This document shows positions 1 to 8,294 of a DNA stretch of 64,000 nt, piece after piece. The stretch covers positions 291,589 to 355,588 of the forward strand of contig NZ_NKHL01000121.1 in NCBI RefSeq assembly GCF_002934685.1, read 5' to 3'. The DNA is from Pseudomonas bohemica. GTDB lineage: Bacteria; Pseudomonadota; Gammaproteobacteria; Pseudomonadales; Pseudomonadaceae. Numbering within the stretch: position 1 is the stretch's first letter; the number at the start of each line of letters is the position of its first letter. The translations under genes were made by a program, and so were the position numbers. Under the pieces are notes generated by a model. The model saw only the letters and a program-made list of their open reading frames with translations, did not search any database and had not been told where the DNA came from.

Positions 1-380
1 GCTTCGCCTTCACGTTGCGCTCGACGCAAAACCGCGTTGAGCAAGGCCTTGGCCCAGGGCTTTTTCAGCTTGTCTGCGCAGCCGACGGTCTCACCGATCG
101 CCGCGTGAGCAGGAATGCGCGAATAAAACAGTTGATACAGGCCGACCAACAGCAACGCCTGGACATCGTTGTCGGCAGCCTTGAAGGGTTTTTGCAGCAG
201 CTTTGCGGCCAGCGCCGACAGTCGAGGCTCCCAGCGCGCGGTGCCGAACGCCAGATCCTGAGTCAGCCCGCGATCGCGGTCCTCGACCTTGTCCAGCTGT
301 GTCGGCAGCGAGCTGTTCAGCGAGGCCTTGCCGCTGAGTACGGCGGCCAGCGCCTTGGCGGCGGCCAGACGCGGGTTCAT
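1..380 (-). CDS. rsmB: 16S rRNA m5C967 methyltransferase RsmB, N-terminal part (cut by window edge)
   Basis: About 126 N-terminal residues are visible, read leftward from the ATG at 380; the rest lies outside the window. This part is the NusB-like RNA-binding domain of RsmB/Sun, which in the full enzyme precedes the SAM-dependent methyltransferase domain that modifies C967 of 16S rRNA. Seen here are the alanine-rich start (MNPRLAAAKALAAVL) and the block LLLVGLYQLFYSRIPAHAAI, typical of the NusB fold. The start codon overlaps the fmt stop by four bases (ATGA), so the two are translationally coupled. The fmt-rsmB order is the usual one in Pseudomonas and other gammaproteobacteria. The catalytic domain cannot be assessed. 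Confidence 0.9.
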   Translation of the reverse strand, partial: MNPRLAAAKALAAVLSGKASLNSSLPTQLDKVEDRDRGLTQDLAFGTARWEPRLSALAAKLLQKPFKAADNDVQALLLVGLYQLFYSRIPAHAAIGETVGCADKLKKPWAKALLNAVLRRAQREGE

Positions 381-1336
381 TGTGCGTCCGCCATTTGACC
401 CAGCACCGTGCCCGTCGCGAACTTCTCACGACGGCTGTTGAACAGGTCAACGAAGTTCAGCGGTTTGCCGCCGGGAAGTTGCAGACGAGTGAGGCGCAGC
501 GCGTTCTGTCCACAGGCCACGATCAGGCCTTCCTTGCTGGCGCCGAGGATCGTACCCGGCTCGCCGTGGCCTTCAGAGACCTGCGCGGCCAGCACTTTCA
601 GCGCTTCGCCGTTGAGCGTGCTGTGGCAGATCGGCCAAGGATTGAAAGCCCGCACCAGACGCTCCAGCTCATCGGCCGGACGCGTCCAGTCGATCCGCGC
701 TTCGTCTTTATTGAGTTTATGGGCGTAAGTGGCGAGGCTGTCGTCCTGCACCTCACCGACCAGCGTACCCTCCGCCAGCCCGGCAATGGCTTGCACCACA
801 GCAACCGGACCCAGCTCGGCCAGGCGGTCATGCAGCGTGCCGCCAGTGTCTTCGCCAGTAATCGGAGTGGTGACCTTGAGCAGCATCGGGCCGGTGTCCA
901 GCCCTGCCTCCATGCGCATCACGGTCACGCCACTTTCGGCATCCCCGGCCTGCACCGCGCGCTGGATCGGCGCCGCGCCCCGCCAGCGAGGCAGCAGCGA
1001 GGCGTGACTGTTGATGCAACCCAGGCGCGGAATATCCAGCACCACTTGCGGCAGGATCAAACCGTAGGCGACTACCACCAGCAAGTCGGGCTTGAGCGCC
1101 GCGAGTTCGGCCTGTGCCTCGCAGGCACGCAGGGTCGGCGGTTGCAGCACCGGGATGTCGTGTTGCAGGGCGAGTTGCTTGACCGGGCTTGGCATCAGCT
1201 TTTGGCCGCGGCCCGCCGGGCGATCGGGCTGGGTGTAGACCGCGATCACCTCATAAGAGCTGTCGAGCAGGGCTTTGAGGTGTTCGGCGGCAAATTCCGG
1301 GGTGCCGGCGAAGACGATGCGCAGTGGCTCAGTCAT
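377..1336 (-). CDS. fmt: Methionyl-tRNA formyltransferase
   Basis: Transfers a formyl group from 10-formyl-THF to Met-tRNA(fMet) for translation initiation. The protein has 319 aa, the usual length. The N-terminal Rossmann-like formyltransferase domain begins with RIVFAGTPEFA. The catalytic triad known from the E. coli enzyme is present as N109, H111 and D147 (INSHASLLPRWRG, then MEAGLDTGPM). The C-terminal OB-like tRNA-binding domain starts near residue 207. It lies between def upstream, separated by a REP pair, and rsmB, with which it overlaps by four bases. The def-fmt-rsmB order is standard. Nothing is missing. Confidence 0.97.
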   Translation of the reverse strand: MTEPLRIVFAGTPEFAAEHLKALLDSSYEVIAVYTQPDRPAGRGQKLMPSPVKQLALQHDIPVLQPPTLRACEAQAELAALKPDLLVVVAYGLILPQVVLDIPRLGCINSHASLLPRWRGAAPIQRAVQAGDAESGVTVMRMEAGLDTGPMLLKVTTPITGEDTGGTLHDRLAELGPVAVVQAIAGLAEGTLVGEVQDDSLATYAHKLNKDEARIDWTRPADELERLVRAFNPWPICHSTLNGEALKVLAAQVSEGHGEPGTILGASKEGLIVACGQNALRLTRLQLPGGKPLNFVDLFNSRREKFATGTVLGQMADAQ

Positions 1337-1360
1337 GGGCTTCTCGTTGGGAAATATGAC

Positions 1361-1448
1361 TGTAGGAGCGCGTTTGCTGCGCTAACGCTGTGTCAGGCGA
1401 CGAATGCGTCAGAGACAGATCGCGATCACGGGAAAGCGCGCTCCTACA
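1361..1448. repeat. Paired inverted REP element (REPIN), class A
   Basis: Begins TGTAGGAGCGCG and ends CGCGCTCCTACA, so the two ends are reverse complements around a divergent centre, about 88 bp in all. It lies between the def stop and the fmt start. The same ends recur at nine other places in the window. Such pairs are known in Pseudomonas as REPINs, mobilised by RAYT transposases encoded elsewhere. Confidence 0.85.
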
Positions 1449-1470
1449 AAATGGACGGGGGATTACTGAA

Positions 1471-1977
1471 TCAAGCGTTCTGCTTGTGCTGTTTTTCCAG
1501 CTTTTTCTTGATCCGGTCACGCTTGAGATTAGACAGGTAGTCGACGAACAGCTTGCCATTAAGGTGATCGCATTCGTGCTGGACACACACGGCGAGCAGG
1601 CCTTCGGCGATCAGCTCGTAGGGCTGGCCGTCTCGGTCCAGCGCTTTGACCTTGACCCTTTGCGGGCGGTCGACGTTTTCGTAGAAGCCCGGAACGGACA
1701 GGCAGCCTTCCTGGTACTGATCCATCTCGTCGGTCAGCGGTTCAAGCTCCGGGTTGATGAACACCCGTGGCTCGCTGCGATCTTCCGAGAGATCCATTAC
1801 AACCACACGCTTGTGTACGTTAACCTGCGTCGCGGCCAGACCGATGCCAGGCGCTTCGTACATGGTTTCAAACATGTCGTCGACCAACTGGCGAATGCCG
1901 TCGTCCACGGCAGCCACCGGCTTGGCGATGGTGCGCAGGCGCGAATCGGGAAATTCGAGAATGTTTAAAATGGCCAT
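1471..1977 (-). CDS. def: Peptide deformylase
   Basis: Removes the N-formyl group from nascent proteins, a metal-dependent reaction at the ribosome exit. It has 168 aa, the usual length. All three signature motifs are present: GIGLAA at 44-49, EGCLS at 90-94 with metal ligand C92, and HECDH at 134-138 with H134 and H138 as ligands and E135 as catalytic base. The lysine-rich C-terminal tail is common in gammaproteobacterial type I enzymes. It is divergent from the LysM gene at 2133 and lies upstream of fmt, so deformylation and formylation enzymes are adjacent, as in most bacteria. Confidence 0.97.
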   Translation of the reverse strand: MAILNILEFPDSRLRTIAKPVAAVDDGIRQLVDDMFETMYEAPGIGLAATQVNVHKRVVVMDLSEDRSEPRVFINPELEPLTDEMDQYQEGCLSVPGFYENVDRPQRVKVKALDRDGQPYELIAEGLLAVCVQHECDHLNGKLFVDYLSNLKRDRIKKKLEKQHKQNA

Positions 1978-2132
1978 ATACGTAAGAGCTGCACTTGTAG
2001 GGTAAAGTCAAAATCGGCTGCTAGGCTGTGGACGTCACAAGCGGGCAGCCCTGTAGGTTTTACGAAAAGTGGCTGCGCTCAGCCAAGACTCAATGTTTCA
2101 CGCGAAGCCAACATGATAAAGGGATTCACTGC

Positions 2133-3158
2133 ATGAGGAAATCACTACTCGCCCTGCTGCTGTTGGCCGCGACAGGCCTTGTTCAGGCGCAAGTACAACT
2201 CAGGGAAGGCCATCCAGAGAGCTACACCGTTGTCGCCGGTGACACGCTTTGGAACATTTCCGGCAAGTTTCTGAGCGAGCCTTGGAAGTGGCCGCAGCTC
2301 TGGAGGGCCAATCCGCAGGTGCATGACCCGGATCTGATCTATCCAGGCGATACCCTGAATCTGATTTATGTGGACGGTCAGCCGCGGATCGTCGCCACCC
2401 GCGGTGAATCCCGAGGCACCATCAAATTGTCACCGCGTGTGCGCAGCACGCCGATCGCCGATGCGATCCCGACCATTCCCCTGGGCGCGATCAACGCATT
2501 TCTGCTGAACAACCGCATCATGGACACCCCCGAGCAGTTCGATGACGCGCCTTACGTCGTGGCCGGCAACGGCGAGCGCGTACTCAGTGGCGCAGGTGAT
2601 CGCGTTTACGCGCGCGGCACCTTCAGCCCGGATCACGTGTCGTACGGCATCTACCGCAAGGGCAAGACCTATATTGATCCTGAAACCGATGTGCCGCTGG
2701 GCATCAATGCCGACGATATCGGCAGCGGCGAAGTCGTAGCCACTGAAGGCGATATCGCGACCTTGCGGATGCAGCGCTCCACTCAGGAAGTTCGCTTGGG
2801 GGATAGGCTGTTCGTCAGTGAAGAGCGCGCGATCAATTCCACGTTCGTACCCAGCGAGCCGACGCACGAAATACATGGAACGATCATCGACGTCCCCCGC
2901 GGTGTCACGCAGATCGGCGAGTTCGATGTGGTGACGCTGGATCGCGGAAAGCTGGAAGGGCTTGCCGAGGGCAACGTGCTGGCGATCTACAAGTCCGGCG
3001 AAACGGTGCGTGACCGTATCACGGGTGAGCAGGTGAAGATTCCCGACGAGCGCTCCGGCTTGCTGATGGTGTTCCGCACGTACAACCATCTGAGCTATGC
3101 GATGGTTTTGCATGCGACACGATCTTTGGCGGTCAGCGACAAGGTGCGCAATCCGTAA
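2133..3158 (+). CDS. tsaP: LysM peptidoglycan-binding protein, TsaP-like
   Basis: A secreted 341-aa protein with a signal peptide (MRKSLLALLLLAATGLVQAQ) and one LysM domain at about residues 27-80 (YTVVAGDTLWNISGKF...PGDTLNLIY). A long region follows that resembles the FlgT-like part of TsaP. The P. aeruginosa gene in this position (PA0020, from memory) is the TsaP homologue that anchors the type IV pilus secretin to peptidoglycan; I infer the same role. The ATG at 2133 was chosen because the signal peptide starts there; a longer in-frame reading from 2028 has no such support. It is divergent from def and upstream of dprA. Confidence 0.78.
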   Translation: MRKSLLALLLLAATGLVQAQVQLREGHPESYTVVAGDTLWNISGKFLSEPWKWPQLWRANPQVHDPDLIYPGDTLNLIYVDGQPRIVATRGESRGTIKLSPRVRSTPIADAIPTIPLGAINAFLLNNRIMDTPEQFDDAPYVVAGNGERVLSGAGDRVYARGTFSPDHVSYGIYRKGKTYIDPETDVPLGINADDIGSGEVVATEGDIATLRMQRSTQEVRLGDRLFVSEERAINSTFVPSEPTHEIHGTIIDVPRGVTQIGEFDVVTLDRGKLEGLAEGNVLAIYKSGETVRDRITGEQVKIPDERSGLLMVFRTYNHLSYAMVLHATRSLAVSDKVRNP

Positions 3159-3228
3159 TGCTATGTATCAGCTCCAAAACGCTTTTTCCCACCAGCGTGC
3201 TTCACTTACCTAAACGTTGTTAACAGAG

Positions 3229-3237
3229 TTATCCACA
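3229..3237 (+). other. Perfect DnaA box (TTATCCACA)
   Basis: A consensus 9-mer DnaA box lies in the tsaP-dprA intergenic region, 46 bp before the dprA start. Further perfect copies on the other strand are at 9267-9275 (inside betC) and 11922-11930 (intergenic). This region is near oriC in PAO1, so titration or regulation by DnaA is conceivable, but function is unproven. Confidence 0.5.
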
Positions 3238-3282
3238 GAGTTGCCCACCGTTTGAGGTGGCCGCAGGATCAAGGAAGATCTT

Positions 3283-4395
3283 ATGCCGTTGTTCGAAAAA
3301 GCCGGGCAGTCGCCTGCCGAGCTGGAGGCGCGTCTGCGTCTTCATCGATTGCCCGAGATCGGTCCGAAGCGTTTCCAGACCCTCATCGACGCGTTCGGCA
3401 GCGCGTCTGCCGCACTCAGCGCGCCGGCCTCCGCCTGGCGTTCGTTGCGTCTGCCAGCAGCCAGCGCCGATGCGCGGCGCAGCCCGGATGTGCGCGATGG
3501 CGCCAGCGCGGCGATGGCCTGGCTAGAGCGTCCGGACCAGCATTTGCTGATGTGGGACGACCCTGACTATCCGGCGCTGCTTGCCGAAATCCCCGACCCG
3601 CCTCCCCTCTTATTCATTGCCGGCAATCGCTCTTTGCTCGATCGCCCACAGTTGGGAATGGTCGGCGGTAGACGCGCTTCCAAGCCTGGACTGGACACTG
3701 CGACTACCTTCGCCCGAAGCCTGGCGGGAGCCGGATTCGTCGTCACCAGTGGCTTGGCGTTGGGTATCGACGGAGCGGCGCATCAGGGCGCGCTGGACGT
3801 AAAAGGGGCCACGATTGGGGTGCTCGGCACAGGGATCGAAAAATTTTATCCAAAGCGGCACCGTCAGCTTGCGGCGAACATGATCGCTCATGGCGGCGCG
3901 GTGGTTTCGGAGCTTCCTTTGGACGCTGATCCCCACGCCAGTAATTTCCCGCGACGCAACCGGATCATCAGCGGCCTGTCACTCGGCGTGCTCGTGGTGG
4001 AAGCCAGCGTTGCCAGCGGATCACTGATCACCGCGAGGCTCGCCGCAGAGCAGGGCCGCGAGGTGTACGCCATTCCGGGGTCGATCCACCATCCCGGTGC
4101 TCGCGGGTGTCATCAGCTGATTCGTGAGGGCGCGGTGCTGGTCGAGACGATCGATCACATTCTCGAGGCCTTGCAGGGGTGGAAAAACCTGCCGCCCTGC
4201 AATGAGGCTGTACAGAGTTCGGCGAAACCCGCTCACCCGCTGCTGACCTTGCTGCACGCCGCGCCGCAGACCAGTGAAGCCCTGGCCGCCAGCAGCGGTT
4301 GGCCGCTACCCAAAGTGCTGGCGGCGTTGACCGAACTGGAACTCGACAGCAGCGTGGCTTGTGAGGCTGGACGATGGTTTGCCCGGGCGCGCTGA
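3283..4395 (+). CDS. dprA: DNA-processing protein DprA
   Basis: In transformable bacteria DprA loads RecA on incoming single-stranded DNA; many non-competent bacteria also carry it. The protein has 370 aa. Residues about 15-60 form the N-terminal helix-hairpin/SAM-like region (RLPEIGPKRFQTLIDAFG). The central Rossmann domain runs from about 90 to 300 and contains SGLALGID at 156-163, GVLGTGIEKFYP and NRIISGLS. A winged-helix domain occupies the last ~65 residues. The usual VGSR of the fold reads VGGR at 127-130, a mild deviation. It is followed after 39 bp by tsaC on the same strand, probably in one operon. Confidence 0.95.
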   Translation: MPLFEKAGQSPAELEARLRLHRLPEIGPKRFQTLIDAFGSASAALSAPASAWRSLRLPAASADARRSPDVRDGASAAMAWLERPDQHLLMWDDPDYPALLAEIPDPPPLLFIAGNRSLLDRPQLGMVGGRRASKPGLDTATTFARSLAGAGFVVTSGLALGIDGAAHQGALDVKGATIGVLGTGIEKFYPKRHRQLAANMIAHGGAVVSELPLDADPHASNFPRRNRIISGLSLGVLVVEASVASGSLITARLAAEQGREVYAIPGSIHHPGARGCHQLIREGAVLVETIDHILEALQGWKNLPPCNEAVQSSAKPAHPLLTLLHAAPQTSEALAASSGWPLPKVLAALTELELDSSVACEAGRWFARAR

Positions 4396-4434
4396 GGTTA
4401 AACTGCCTGCCAGCGTTAAATCGGAGAGCGAACG

Positions 4435-4992
4435 ATGGTCAGCAGTTGGCGTGTGCAACAAGCCGCACAAGAGATCCGGGCCGGAGCGGTAATTGCCTAT
4501 CCAACCGAGGCGGTCTGGGGACTGGGATGTGATCCCTGGAATTTCGAGGCGGTTTACCGCTTGCTGGCGATCAAGCAGCGGCCGGTGGAAAAAGGCCTGA
4601 TCCTGATCGCCGACAACATTCGTCAGTTCGATTTTCTGTTCGAGGACTTCCCCGAATTGTGGATCGATCGTATGGCCAGCACTTGGCCGGGGCCTAACAC
4701 CTGGCTGGTGCCACATCAGGGCCTGTTGCCGGACTGGATCACCGGTGGTCGCGACACCGTGGCACTGCGCGTCAGCGATCATCCGCAAGTGCGCGAACTG
4801 TGCGCGTTGACCGGGCCGCTGGTTTCCACCTCCGCCAACCCCACCGGCCGCCCTGCCGCCCGCTCCCGGTTGCGGATAGAACAGTATTTCCATGGGCAAC
4901 TGGATAGGGTTCTGAACGGCGCCCTCGGCGGACGACGCAACCCGAGCGTGATTCGGGATCTGGTGACGGCTGAGGTGGTGCGGGCGGGTTGA
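4435..4992 (+). CDS. tsaC: L-threonylcarbamoyladenylate synthase (TsaC/YrdC)
   Basis: Makes threonylcarbamoyl-AMP from threonine, bicarbonate and ATP, the first step of t6A37 tRNA modification. It has 185 aa, the short YrdC-only form. Family motifs are present: AYPTEAVWGLGCDP (30s), KQRPVEKG (nucleotide binding) and STSANPTG near residue 130. A Shine-Dalgarno GGAG precedes the ATG. It lies directly downstream of dprA, an arrangement widespread in gammaproteobacteria. Nothing appears degenerate. Confidence 0.95.
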   Translation: MVSSWRVQQAAQEIRAGAVIAYPTEAVWGLGCDPWNFEAVYRLLAIKQRPVEKGLILIADNIRQFDFLFEDFPELWIDRMASTWPGPNTWLVPHQGLLPDWITGGRDTVALRVSDHPQVRELCALTGPLVSTSANPTGRPAARSRLRIEQYFHGQLDRVLNGALGGRRNPSVIRDLVTAEVVRAG

Positions 4993-5231
4993 GATTTGCT
5001 GCTAATTTGCTCCCATTTCTGGCCGACAGGCTGGCGCGGATTCGCTTTTGATTCTGGCCAAAGGCCGTAGCAGCAAGCTTGCTCGCTAATCTGCCGGGCA
5101 CCGGCAGCAAAAAACCGGATACCTCGGTGTGTCAGATAAACCGCAATTGCAGAGTCTGCTGCCGCTTCACGGCAGGTCGCTGGCAAGCCAAGCTCATGCG
5201 CCCGCCGGGCAGAAGCGGGATCAGTGAAGCC

Positions 5232-6209
5232 TCACGGCACCAGAATGATCGACCCCGTAGTACGTCGGGCGGATAGCTCGGTGTGCGCCTGAGCTGCATC
5301 TTTCAAGGCGAATTTCTTGATGTCGTCGACCTTCACCTTGCCGCTGCTGACCATCGCAAACACCTCGTCAGCCATCGCCTGTAGCGTTTCCGGGCTGTTG
5401 GCGTATGAGCCTAGCGTCGGGCGAGTGACGTAGAGCGAGCCCTTCTGCGCCAGAATGCCCAGGTTCACGCCCGCCACGGGGCCTGAGGCGTTACCGAAGC
5501 TGACCAGCAAGCCGCGCAATTCCAGGCAATCCAGTGACGTTTCCCACGTGTCTTTGCCGACGCCGTCGTACACCACCGAGACTTTCTTGCCGTCAGTCAG
5601 CTCAAGCACGCGCTTGGTGACATCCTCTTTGCTGTAGTCGATCACTTCCCAGGCGCCGTTGGCTTTGGCATGCGCGGCTTTCTCGGGAGAGCTGACGGTG
5701 CCGATCAGCTTCACGCCCAACGCATTGGCCCATTGGCAGGCGATGGAACCCACGCCACCGGCGGCGGCGTGGAACAGGATGATTTCTTCAGGGCGAATTT
5801 CGTAGGTCTGGCGGAACAGGTACTGCACCGTCAGGCCCTTGAGCATGATCGCGGCGGCCTGTTCGAAGCTGATCTCGTCCGGCAGTTTGACCACGTTCGC
5901 GCCCGGCGCGAGGTGCAAGTCGGCATAGCTGCCCAACGGTCCGGTGCCGTACGCCACGCGATCGCCGACCTTGACGTGCGTCACCTCTGCGCCGACGGCT
6001 TCGACCACCCCCGAGCCCTCATTGCCCAAGCCTGACGGCATCGAAGCAACGGGATACAGGCCGGTGCGGAAATAGGTCTCGATGAAATTGACGCCAATCG
6101 CTTTGTTGCGCACGAGCACTTCTTTCGGACCGGGTTTGGCCGGTTCGAAATCAACATACTCGAGGACTTCAGGGCCGCCGTGGGTGCGGAACTGGATACG
6201 CTTTGCCAT
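5232..6209 (-). CDS. qor: NADPH:quinone oxidoreductase (zeta-crystallin type)
   Basis: A 325-aa member of the zinc-free quinone oxidoreductase branch of the MDR superfamily, expected to reduce quinones with NADPH in the cytosol. It has the N-terminal GroES-like domain with GLGNEGSGVVEAVG and the nucleotide-binding Rossmann motif AAAGGVG at 148-154, with no structural-zinc cysteine cluster. It is encoded opposite to hemF. The 226-bp gap to hemF holds both promoters. The position matches qor in PAO1 (recalled). Confidence 0.93.
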   Translation of the reverse strand: MAKRIQFRTHGGPEVLEYVDFEPAKPGPKEVLVRNKAIGVNFIETYFRTGLYPVASMPSGLGNEGSGVVEAVGAEVTHVKVGDRVAYGTGPLGSYADLHLAPGANVVKLPDEISFEQAAAIMLKGLTVQYLFRQTYEIRPEEIILFHAAAGGVGSIACQWANALGVKLIGTVSSPEKAAHAKANGAWEVIDYSKEDVTKRVLELTDGKKVSVVYDGVGKDTWETSLDCLELRGLLVSFGNASGPVAGVNLGILAQKGSLYVTRPTLGSYANSPETLQAMADEVFAMVSSGKVKVDDIKKFALKDAAQAHTELSARRTTGSIILVP

Positions 6210-6435
6210 TTGCTTTCTCCGTCATGGATCGAAACTGCTGGAACAAAACCGGGAGTGCGAAAGGCTTCTATCGGACTCCTTCGTTTGGTCTTCGTCAACT
6301 GCGGCGCGGGTCAAGCCGGTGTATGCTACGCGCCACTTTCAGGACGTCGTTCAGGCTTGCAGCGGTTTGCCGCCGGCAAGCGGCGTACGCAACGACGCTC
6401 AAAAATACCGGTTCACGTTATTTCAGGGTACTGCC

Positions 6436-7359
6436 ATGTCCTTTCGCACCGATGCCGTCAAAGCCTATCTGCTGGATCTGCAAGACCGGATCTGCGCCGC
6501 TCTGGAGCAAGAAGACGGCAGCGCCCGCTTCGTCGAAGACGCCTGGCAGCGCCCGGCCGGTGGCGGCGGTCGCACTCGGGTAATCGAAAACGGCAACGTC
6601 ATCGAAAAAGGCGGGGTCAATTTTTCCCACGTTTTCGGTGCGGGCTTGCCGCCTTCGGCCAGTGCCCATCGTCCGGAACTGGCCGGCCGTGGCTTCGAAG
6701 CCCTCGGCGTCTCGCTGGTGATGCATCCGCATAACCCACATGTTCCGACCTCCCACGCCAACGTGCGTTTCTTCATCGCTGAAAAAGAAGGTGAAGAACC
6801 GGTCTGGTGGTTCGGCGGCGGCTTCGATCTGACGCCCTACTACGGCGTCGAGGAAGACTGCATTCACTGGCACCGCGTCGCCGAGCAGGCCTGCGCGCCG
6901 TTCGGAGCTGACGTCTACCCTCGTTACAAAGCCTGGTGCGACCGGTATTTCCACATCAAGCATCGCAACGAGCCACGCGGTGTGGGAGGACTGTTTTTCG
7001 ATGACCTGAACGAGTGGGATTTCGACACCAGCTTCGCCTTCGTGCGGGCCATTGGTGACGCATTCGTCAATGCTTATCTGCCGATCGTTCAGCGCCGCAA
7101 GGCCACGCCTTACACCCCGCAACAGCGCGAGTTTCAGGAGTTCCGCCGGGGTCGCTATGTGGAATTCAATCTGGTCTACGACCGCGGCACGTTGTTCGGG
7201 CTGCAATCGGGTGGTCGCACTGAGTCGATTCTGATGTCGCTGCCGCCGCAGGTCCGTTGGGGATATGACTGGAAAGCCGCGCCGGGCAGTGAAGAGGCGC
7301 GTCTGAGCGAATATTTCCTGCAGAATCGCGACTGGCTGGCCGAGGACGCGCAGCAATGA
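6436..7359 (+). CDS. hemF: Oxygen-dependent coproporphyrinogen III oxidase
   Basis: Converts coproporphyrinogen III to protoporphyrinogen IX with O2, a step of aerobic haem synthesis. With the ATG at 6436 (MSFRTDAVKAYLLDLQDRI) it has 307 aa, the family length; the frame is open further upstream but that extension does not resemble the family. Conserved blocks include HPHNPHVPTSHANVRFF, WWFGGGFDLTPYYG and GGLFFDDLNEWDFD, and the C-terminal EFNLVYDRGT. Its stop overlaps the aroE start (ATGA), so the two are coupled. Confidence 0.97.
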   Translation: MSFRTDAVKAYLLDLQDRICAALEQEDGSARFVEDAWQRPAGGGGRTRVIENGNVIEKGGVNFSHVFGAGLPPSASAHRPELAGRGFEALGVSLVMHPHNPHVPTSHANVRFFIAEKEGEEPVWWFGGGFDLTPYYGVEEDCIHWHRVAEQACAPFGADVYPRYKAWCDRYFHIKHRNEPRGVGGLFFDDLNEWDFDTSFAFVRAIGDAFVNAYLPIVQRRKATPYTPQQREFQEFRRGRYVEFNLVYDRGTLFGLQSGGRTESILMSLPPQVRWGYDWKAAPGSEEARLSEYFLQNRDWLAEDAQQ

Positions 7360-8183
7360 CCGATCAATACGTGGTTTTCGGTAACCCCATTGCCCATAGC
7401 AAATCGCCGCTGATTCATGGTCTGTTCGCGCAGCAGACCGGACAGGCGCTGAGTTACCAGACTGCATTAGCGCCGCTGGACCGCTTCACGGCATTCGCCA
7501 GACATTTCTTCGAGACCGGTCGTGGCGCCAACGTCACGGTGCCGTTCAAGGAAGAAGCCTATCGACTGGCCGATCAACTGACCGAACGCGGTCGTCGCGC
7601 TGGGGCTGTGAACACCCTCGCCCTACAGGCAGATGGCAGTCTGTTGGGTGACAACACCGACGGCGCCGGGCTGGTGCGGGATTTGAAGGTCAATCACGGC
7701 GCCACGCTCAAGGACAAGCGTATTCTGCTGCTGGGCGCCGGTGGCGCTGTGCGTGGCGCCCTGGAGCCGCTGTTGTCCGAGGAGCCGCATGTGCTCGTGG
7801 TCGCCAATCGTACGGTTGAGAAGGCTGAGCAGTTGGCGCAGGAATTCGCTGAGTTGGGGCCGATCCTGCCCGCCGGATACGACTGGCTGGACGAGCCGGT
7901 GGACATCATCATCAATGCAACGTCGGCGAGTTTGTCGGGCGAATTACCGCCGGTCTCGCCAAGTCTCATTCTGTCAGGCGAAACCTTCTGCTACGACATG
8001 ATGTACGCCAAAGAGCCGACCGCGTTCTGCGGGTGGGCCAGGGAGCATGAAGCCGGGCAGGCGGTCGATGGGCTGGGGATGCTGGTAGAACAGGCCGCCG
8101 AGGCGTTCTTCCTGTGGCGCGGTGTACGCCCGGATTCAGCGCCGGTGCTGGCGGAATTGCGGCGGTTGATGGCTCAAGCCTGA
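7356..8183 (+). CDS. aroE: Shikimate dehydrogenase
   Basis: Reduces 3-dehydroshikimate to shikimate with NADPH in aromatic amino acid synthesis. It has 275 aa. The substrate domain shows NPIAHSKSPLIH near residue 10, the catalytic K65 in NVTVPFKEEAY and D102 in GDNTDGAG. The NADP-binding loop is GAGGAVRG at 127-134, followed by VANRTVEKAEQL. The start overlaps hemF by four bases. A REP pair follows the stop and separates it from the convergent choX gene. Confidence 0.97.
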   Translation: MTDQYVVFGNPIAHSKSPLIHGLFAQQTGQALSYQTALAPLDRFTAFARHFFETGRGANVTVPFKEEAYRLADQLTERGRRAGAVNTLALQADGSLLGDNTDGAGLVRDLKVNHGATLKDKRILLLGAGGAVRGALEPLLSEEPHVLVVANRTVEKAEQLAQEFAELGPILPAGYDWLDEPVDIIINATSASLSGELPPVSPSLILSGETFCYDMMYAKEPTAFCGWAREHEAGQAVDGLGMLVEQAAEAFFLWRGVRPDSAPVLAELRRLMAQA

Positions 8184-8195
8184 CGGTAAACCACC

Positions 8196-8284
8196 TGTAG
8201 AAGCGCGCCTGTCCGCGATTGCGATGTGTCATCCGACGCCGATGTGTCAGGACGAGCGCAATCGCGGGCAAGCGCGCTCCTACA
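8196..8284. repeat. REPIN, class A
   Basis: Begins TGTAGAAGCGCG and ends CGCGCTCCTACA around a divergent centre, about 89 bp. It lies between the convergent aroE and choX genes. Confidence 0.82.
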
Positions 8285-8294
8285 GTTCATCTAC

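Noticed and set aside
380..1540. A 386-codon open frame on the plus strand opposite fmt
   Set aside because: Antisense shadow of fmt in high-GC DNA; arginine/histidine-rich, no family likeness, no ribosome site.
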